NCBI RefSeq assembly: GCF_030149515.1
Contig: NZ_JASBRI010000022.1
Span: 1 to 64,000 of the forward strand
Source of the DNA: Maricaulis sp.
GTDB lineage: Bacteria > Pseudomonadota > Alphaproteobacteria > Caulobacterales > Maricaulaceae
Direction: 5' to 3'
DNA: 64,000 bases
Part shown: positions 56,963 through 64,000 of the stretch, one piece after another
How positions within the stretch are numbered: the stretch's first letter is position 1
Layout of the letters: each line of letters opens with the position of its first letter
Position numbers and translations under genes: made by a program
Notes under the pieces: generated by a model
Database searches by the model: none
Seen by the model: only the letters and a program-made list of their open reading frames with translations
What the model was told of the DNA's origin: nothing

Positions 56963-58342
56963 ATGACCGGCCGCCATTTCGCCCCGATACTCGCCGCCGC
57001 CCTGGCTGCCAGCATTCCTGCCTGGGCGCAGGACACGGCAGCCGCCGCGCCGTCCGTCATCCGCACCCACCACCCCGACTGGTCCCGCGACGCCGTCCTC
57101 TACCAGATCAATCTGCGCCAGTTCACCGCCGAAGGCACGATCGCTGCGGCCGCGGACGAACTGCCGCGTCTGGCCGAAATGGGGGTGGACATTCTCTGGC
57201 TGATGCCGGTCCAGCCGATCGGTGAGGAAAACCGCAAGGGCGAGCTGGGCAGCCCCTATTCCATCCGCGACTACACCGCGGTCAATCCCGAACTGGGCAC
57301 GATGGACGATATGCGCGCCTTCGTGGACGTGGCGCACGCGCTGGGCATGAGGGTCATCCTGGACTGGGTTGCCAATCATTCGGCCTGGGATAATCCGCTC
57401 GTTCAGGCCCATCCCGACTGGTATTCGCGCGACTGGCGCGGCGAGATGCAGCCGCCGCCTGGGACCGACTGGTCCGACGTCGCCGATTTCGACTATTCGA
57501 ACCCGGAGCTGCGCGACTACATGGCCGGTGCGATGGCGTTCTGGGTGCGCGATGTCGGGCTGGACGGATTTCGCTGCGATGTGGCGGGCTTCGTGCCGAT
57601 TGACTTCTGGGAACGCGTGCGCGCCGAGCTCGAAGCCATCCGCCCGGTCTTCATGCTCGCCGAATGGGAGCAGCGCGATCTGCACCGCGATGCCTTCGAC
57701 GCCACCTATTCGTGGACCTGGAACAACATGATGCACGATGTCGCCATGGGTCATGCCGATGCCGGGGCGCTGAGGGGATATTACTTCTATGACGAGGCCA
57801 ATACCTGGCCGCGCGACGCCTACCGCATGCGCCATGTCTCCAATCACGACCAGAACTCCTGGGAGGCGACCCAGTTCGAACGCTTCGGCGACGCGCTGGA
57901 GGCCGTGATCACCCTCTCCTTCGTCGGGTCCGGCCTGCCGATGATCTACAACGGCCAGGAGGCGGGTAATGAGGACCGGCTGGAATTCTTCGAGCGCGAC
58001 CCCATCGTCTGGCGCGACCACCCCGTCGGCGATCTCTACGAACGCCTGATCACCCTCAAACACAATACACCGGCCCTGTGGAACGGCGCCGCCGGCGCGC
58101 CGATGGTCCCTGTGCCCAATTCCGCCGAACAGGCCGTGTTCAGCTTTGTGCGGCGCGGTGCGGACAGTGCCGTCTTTGCAGTCTTCAACCTGTCTTCGGA
58201 GCCGCAATCGGTAAGTTTTGCGGACAGTCCGCACACGGGCGCCTACCGGGAGTTCGGCACGGGCGAGACAATGACTTTTCCCTCCACCGGCCCGCTGGAT
58301 CTCGCCCCCTGGCAGGCACGCGTCTTCGTGTCCGGCGGCTAG
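56963..58342 (+). CDS. Exported alpha-amylase family protein (GH13)
   Basis: The 459-residue protein has a signal peptide (cut after A-W-A-Q) and a compact GH13 barrel. D206 (D-G-F-R-C-D), E234 (L-A-E-W) and D296 (S-N-H-D) form the triad. A short C-terminal beta domain follows. It is smaller than the other two GH13 enzymes of the island. It is likely periplasmic and acts on oligosaccharides. GGGAGGAG precedes ATG 56963. Its stop interlocks with DUF2892 in CTAG. Confidence 0.9.
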   Translation: MTGRHFAPILAAALAASIPAWAQDTAAAAPSVIRTHHPDWSRDAVLYQINLRQFTAEGTIAAAADELPRLAEMGVDILWLMPVQPIGEENRKGELGSPYSIRDYTAVNPELGTMDDMRAFVDVAHALGMRVILDWVANHSAWDNPLVQAHPDWYSRDWRGEMQPPPGTDWSDVADFDYSNPELRDYMAGAMAFWVRDVGLDGFRCDVAGFVPIDFWERVRAELEAIRPVFMLAEWEQRDLHRDAFDATYSWTWNNMMHDVAMGHADAGALRGYYFYDEANTWPRDAYRMRHVSNHDQNSWEATQFERFGDALEAVITLSFVGSGLPMIYNGQEAGNEDRLEFFERDPIVWRDHPVGDLYERLITLKHNTPALWNGAAGAPMVPVPNSAEQAVFSFVRRGADSAVFAVFNLSSEPQSVSFADSPHTGAYREFGTGETMTFPSTGPLDLAPWQARVFVSGG

Positions 58343-58541
58343 CGGAAATCGTGGCCGGCTTCGTGCGCGCCGAGCGCCTTGAAGAGCATCGCCGCCGGGC
58401 AGAAGCCGGTGAAGCTGGTCTGGATCTGGTTGAGACCGACGAAGGCGGTGAGCAGCAGCCACCATTCGCTGACCTGCCAGGCCAGGATCGCCGAGAGAAG
58501 GGTTATGCAGCCGGCGAAGAGCATGACGGCGCGTCCGAGAG

Positions 58542-58545
<4 letters not shown>
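58339..58545 (-). CDS. DUF2892 (YgaP membrane-domain-like) protein
   Basis: The 68-residue protein has two hydrophobic helices (about 5-24 and 27-46) and the F-V-G-L-N-Q-I-Q-T-S-F-T-G-F-C-P motif with a conserved Cys. In E. coli YgaP the same domain is fused to a rhodanese; here the rhodanese is a separate gene of the same operon. Start overlaps the RND permease stop as ATGA. Confidence 0.88.
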
Positions 58546-61825
<3,280 letters not shown>

Positions 61826-61829
<4 letters not shown>

Positions 61830-62809
61830 GGCTGCACCAGCACGTCGCCCTCGGCGATACCGCCCAGGATTTCGATCCCGTCCGGCGTGGTCCGGCCGCG
61901 CTGCACGACGATGTCGACGGCATGACCGTCAGCCTCGCGCAGGCGGACATAATCGACGCCGTAGCGATTGATCAGGAAGTCTTCCGGCACCAGGAAAGCC
62001 GCTCGTTCGTCGACCTCGACATAGACGCGGACGCGTTCGCCGACGAAGAAATCGCCCAGGCCGTCCACCACGGCATCGGCGACCACACGGCCGTCCTCGA
62101 TGCGCGGATAGACCTGGCGGATGCGCCCCGTGGGTGCGACATCGCCGGTCAGGGCGGCGGCGTCGACCGTCACCGGATCGCCCTCGGAGATCGTGCGGGC
62201 ATGGCGTTCCGGCAGGCGCAGGCGCAACAGGTAGAGGTCCGAGGCGATGGTGGCGACGGCCTCGCCGGGCAGGACCACGCTGCCGGACGTGACGGGCACG
62301 TTCAGCACCCGGCCGGCCGAGGGGGCGAGCACATCGCCTTCGCGCGATTGCTGGACCAGCACGGCGCGCTCCTGCCGGGCCGAGGCGAGCTGGCCTTCCA
62401 GCACGTCGACCTGGGTGCGGGCCTGGTCGAGCCGGGCCTGGGGAAAGATGCCGCGTTCGAACAGGTCCTCGGCGCGCGTCAGATCGATCCGCGCCTGTTC
62501 CAGCTGGGCGGCGAGGGCGGATGCGGAGGCGTTGGCAGCACCGATCTGGGGCGCCAGGCGATCGTCGACCACCACCGCCAGAACGTCGCCGGCCTCAACC
62601 GCGTCGCCCTCATCCACGCGCAGCTCGCCGATCGTGCCGCCGATACGGGCGCGGGCGGCGACGGTGTCGACGCTCTCGACCGTGGCGAACACGGCCTTGC
62701 GGTCGGCGATCAGGCTCTGCGAGACCGTGAAGGTCTCGCCCGATTGTGCGTTCGCCTGTGCGGTAGCGGCGGCCAGGACAAGGACCGCGAAAAGACCGGC
62801 TCTCAACAT
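61826..62809 (-). CDS. RND periplasmic adaptor (membrane-fusion protein)
   Basis: The 327-residue protein has a signal peptide (cut after A-N-A-Q). It then has lipoyl halves around an alpha hairpin of about 60 residues (A-L-A-A-Q-L-E-Q-A-R-I-D-L-T-R-A to A-S-A-R-Q-E-R-A), and beta-barrel and membrane-proximal domains. It should connect the RND permease to an outer-membrane channel, which is not encoded here. Its end overlaps the permease start by 4 bp, and the rhodanese lies 22 bp upstream. Confidence 0.93.
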
Positions 62810-62831
62810 GACGGGATCAGCCTTTCTGGTT

Positions 62832-63188
62832 TCAGGCCTTCTGGGGGTCGATGACGCGGCCCGTGGCCGGATCGATGGCGACGGTCGGCAGGCCGGCGGC
62901 CTTCCAGGCCATCAGGCCGCCCTTGACGTGCGCGGTGATCGGCACGCCGGCCTTCTCGCAGCGCTTGAGCGCATCCACGGAGCGCTTGCCGGAGCCACAA
63001 TGCAGGATCACGTCGCGCGTCTTGTCGATCGGCAGGGCCCGGGGGTCGAAGGTCGACAAGGGATACAGCGACGCCCCGTGCAGGCGCTCCGTGGCGTATT
63101 CACGCGGTTCGCGGACATCGATGATGACGGCACTGCCGGCACGGATGGCTTCGTGAACGTCCTTCGGTTCAAGCTCTCGCAGGCTCAT
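62832..63188 (-). CDS. Rhodanese-like sulfurtransferase
   Basis: The 118-residue single-domain rhodanese has the catalytic Cys in H-C-G-S-G-K-R-S and the D-V-R-E-P-R-E-Y substrate loop. It can transfer persulfide sulfur. The chosen ATG 63188 follows GGGAG at 7 bp; the frame opens at 63206. It is the first gene of the minus-strand operon rhodanese-adaptor-permease-DUF2892, divergent from the regulator. Confidence 0.9.
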   Translation of the reverse strand: MSLRELEPKDVHEAIRAGSAVIIDVREPREYATERLHGASLYPLSTFDPRALPIDKTRDVILHCGSGKRSVDALKRCEKAGVPITAHVKGGLMAWKAAGLPTVAIDPATGRVIDPQKA

Positions 63189-63218
63189 GACGAACTCCCG
63201 TGTCATGGGTTAATATGA

Positions 63219-63247
63219 TTGACATCTGATATAGATATTACTAATTT
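63219..63247 (+). promoter_or_regulatory. Predicted promoter for the ArsR-type gene
   Basis: TTGACA (63219-63224), a 17-bp spacer and TAATTT (63242-63247) are placed 28 bp before the GTG start. The -35 is perfect; the -10 matches 3 of 6. Confidence 0.6.
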
Positions 63248-63255
63248 AGTGTCAA
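63226..63255 (-). promoter_or_regulatory. Predicted divergent promoter for the rhodanese operon
   Basis: Read on the minus strand, TTGACA (63255-63250), 18 bp and TATCAG (63231-63226) lie 37 bp before the rhodanese ATG. It overlaps the opposite promoter almost completely, so one bound repressor could shut both. Confidence 0.6.
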
Positions 63256-63275
63256 CTAATATTTGAGGCATCGTT

Positions 63276-63617
63276 GTGAGCGTGTCCGGGAACCCCATCG
63301 ATCCGCAGATCGCACAATTGCAGGACCAGGCCGGCGAAGCCGCCGCCTTCCTGAAACAGCTGGCGAACGAAAAACGGCTGCTCATCCTGTGCCGCCTGGC
63401 CGCCGGCGAGGCGACCGTCGGCGAGCTCTGCGACATCGCCGGCCTGTCGCAATCGGCGGCCTCGCAACATCTCGCCAGGATGCGCAGCGAAGGTCTGGTC
63501 GAGGGGCGCAAATCGGGCCTCCAGGTTCACTACTCGATCAGCGACGAACGCTGCCGGGGTGTCCTCGAACACCTCAAGTCGAGCTTTTGCACAGTAGCGG
63601 ACGACGTGACGCGATGA
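63276..63617 (+). CDS. ArsR-family regulator, BigR/SqrR-like
   Basis: The 113-residue winged-helix protein has a recognition helix L-S-Q-S-A-A-S-Q-H-L-A-R-M-R. Cys39 in L-L-I-L-C-R and Cys105 in S-S-F-C-T fall at the positions of the two redox cysteines of BigR and SqrR, which form a tetrasulfide bond with sulfane sulfur and lose DNA. Two further cysteines (52, 93) are present. It starts at GTG 63276, after GAGG. Neighbours (rhodanese, SQR) fit a persulfide sensor. Confidence 0.85.
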   Translation: MSVSGNPIDPQIAQLQDQAGEAAAFLKQLANEKRLLILCRLAAGEATVGELCDIAGLSQSAASQHLARMRSEGLVEGRKSGLQVHYSISDERCRGVLEHLKSSFCTVADDVTR

Positions 63618-63687
63618 GTTGACCCAGCGCAATGTTTCACTGCGCGGCAGGCGAGAGAATGGCCCCTTCAATCATGGGAGGAATGCG

Positions 63688-64000
63688 ATGGCCCATATCG
63701 TCGTACTGGGGGCCGGCCTGGGCGGTGTCCCGATGGCACTCGAAGCGCGCAAGACCCTGCGCAAGGAGGACCGGGTCACAGTCGTCTCCGACTATCCGAC
63801 CTTTCATTTCACGCCCTCCAATCCCTGGGTTGCGGTCGACTGGCGCAAGCCGGAGAAGATCAAGGTCGAACTGGAACCGATGCTGAAGAAGAAAGGCATC
63901 GACTTCCTCCACGCGGCAGCCACTCGCGTCCGCCCCGATATCAACGCCATAGATCTCGCCAATGGCGATACGCTGGAATACGACTACCTCGTCATCGCAA
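63688..64000 (+). CDS. Sulfide:quinone oxidoreductase-like flavoprotein (5' part)
   Basis: The visible 104 residues start with the FAD motif G-A-G-L-G-G (8-13). They continue with V-V-S-D-Y-P-T-F-H-F-T-P-S-N-P-W-V, a region conserved in SQR and flavocytochrome c. SQRs oxidise sulfide to polysulfide and reduce quinone. The redox cysteines that would settle the type lie past the window end. GGGAGG precedes ATG 63688, 70 bp after the regulator stop. Confidence 0.8.
   Translation, partial: MAHIVVLGAGLGGVPMALEARKTLRKEDRVTVVSDYPTFHFTPSNPWVAVDWRKPEKIKVELEPMLKKKGIDFLHAAATRVRPDINAIDLANGDTLEYDYLVIA

Overview
The window is high-GC, densely packed chromosomal DNA. It reads as an aerobic, probably marine alphaproteobacterium of the Maricaulis/Hyphomonas/Caulobacter side. 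Supporting signs are COQ9 beside rpsU, DUF465 proteins, a DgcB-like GGDEF protein, a TorF-type porin and a Caulobacter-like maltodextrin locus with a TonB receptor and a MalY-like MFS carrier. The exact genus is an inference. I saw no rRNA, tRNA, CRISPR array, insertion sequence or phage gene.

Layout. Positions 1-10 kb hold housekeeping genes: the 5' end of rpsU, COQ9, an alternative oxidase, a metallophosphoesterase, purEK, a diguanylate cyclase, an amidohydrolase, ubiX, two DUF465 proteins, a TPR protein, an SDR and ppa. Positions 10.1-16.1 kb are gltD-gltB on the minus strand. Positions 16.5-20.5 kb are a tight molybdenum-cofactor operon, moaA-moaD-moaE-moaB-moaC-moeA. Positions 20.7-24.2 kb encode an exported metalloprotease coupled to a lipoprotein with BNR/Ycf48-like repeats, followed by a TorF-like porin and an ammonium transporter.

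Positions 27.7-38.3 kb form a nine-gene branched-chain amino-acid operon, ilvD-ilvC-ilvG-ilvM-leuA-ilvE-leuC-leuD-leuB. It is preceded by an attenuator that can be read directly: a 47-residue leader peptide with a Leu/Val/Ile run, a pairing antiterminator segment, and a perfect 18-bp terminator stem. Positions 38.4-40.5 kb hold a THUMP-type RNA methyltransferase and an aldo/keto reductase.

Positions 40.5-58.3 kb are a maltodextrin/alpha-glucan utilisation island: TonB receptor, MFS carrier, LacI regulator, GH97, three GH13 enzymes, a CBM20-like/esterase lipoprotein and two flavin-dependent halogenases. A 14-bp palindrome close to TGCAAAWTTTTGCA lies in each of the four divergent intergenic regions of this island. 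I propose it as the operator of the LacI-family protein.

Positions 58.3-64 kb are a divergent cluster. On the minus strand are a rhodanese, an RND adaptor, an RND permease and DUF2892. On the plus strand are a BigR/SqrR-like ArsR repressor and a sulfide:quinone-oxidoreductase-like flavoprotein cut by the window end. The two arms share overlapping face-to-face promoters, which suggests a reactive-sulfur stress module.
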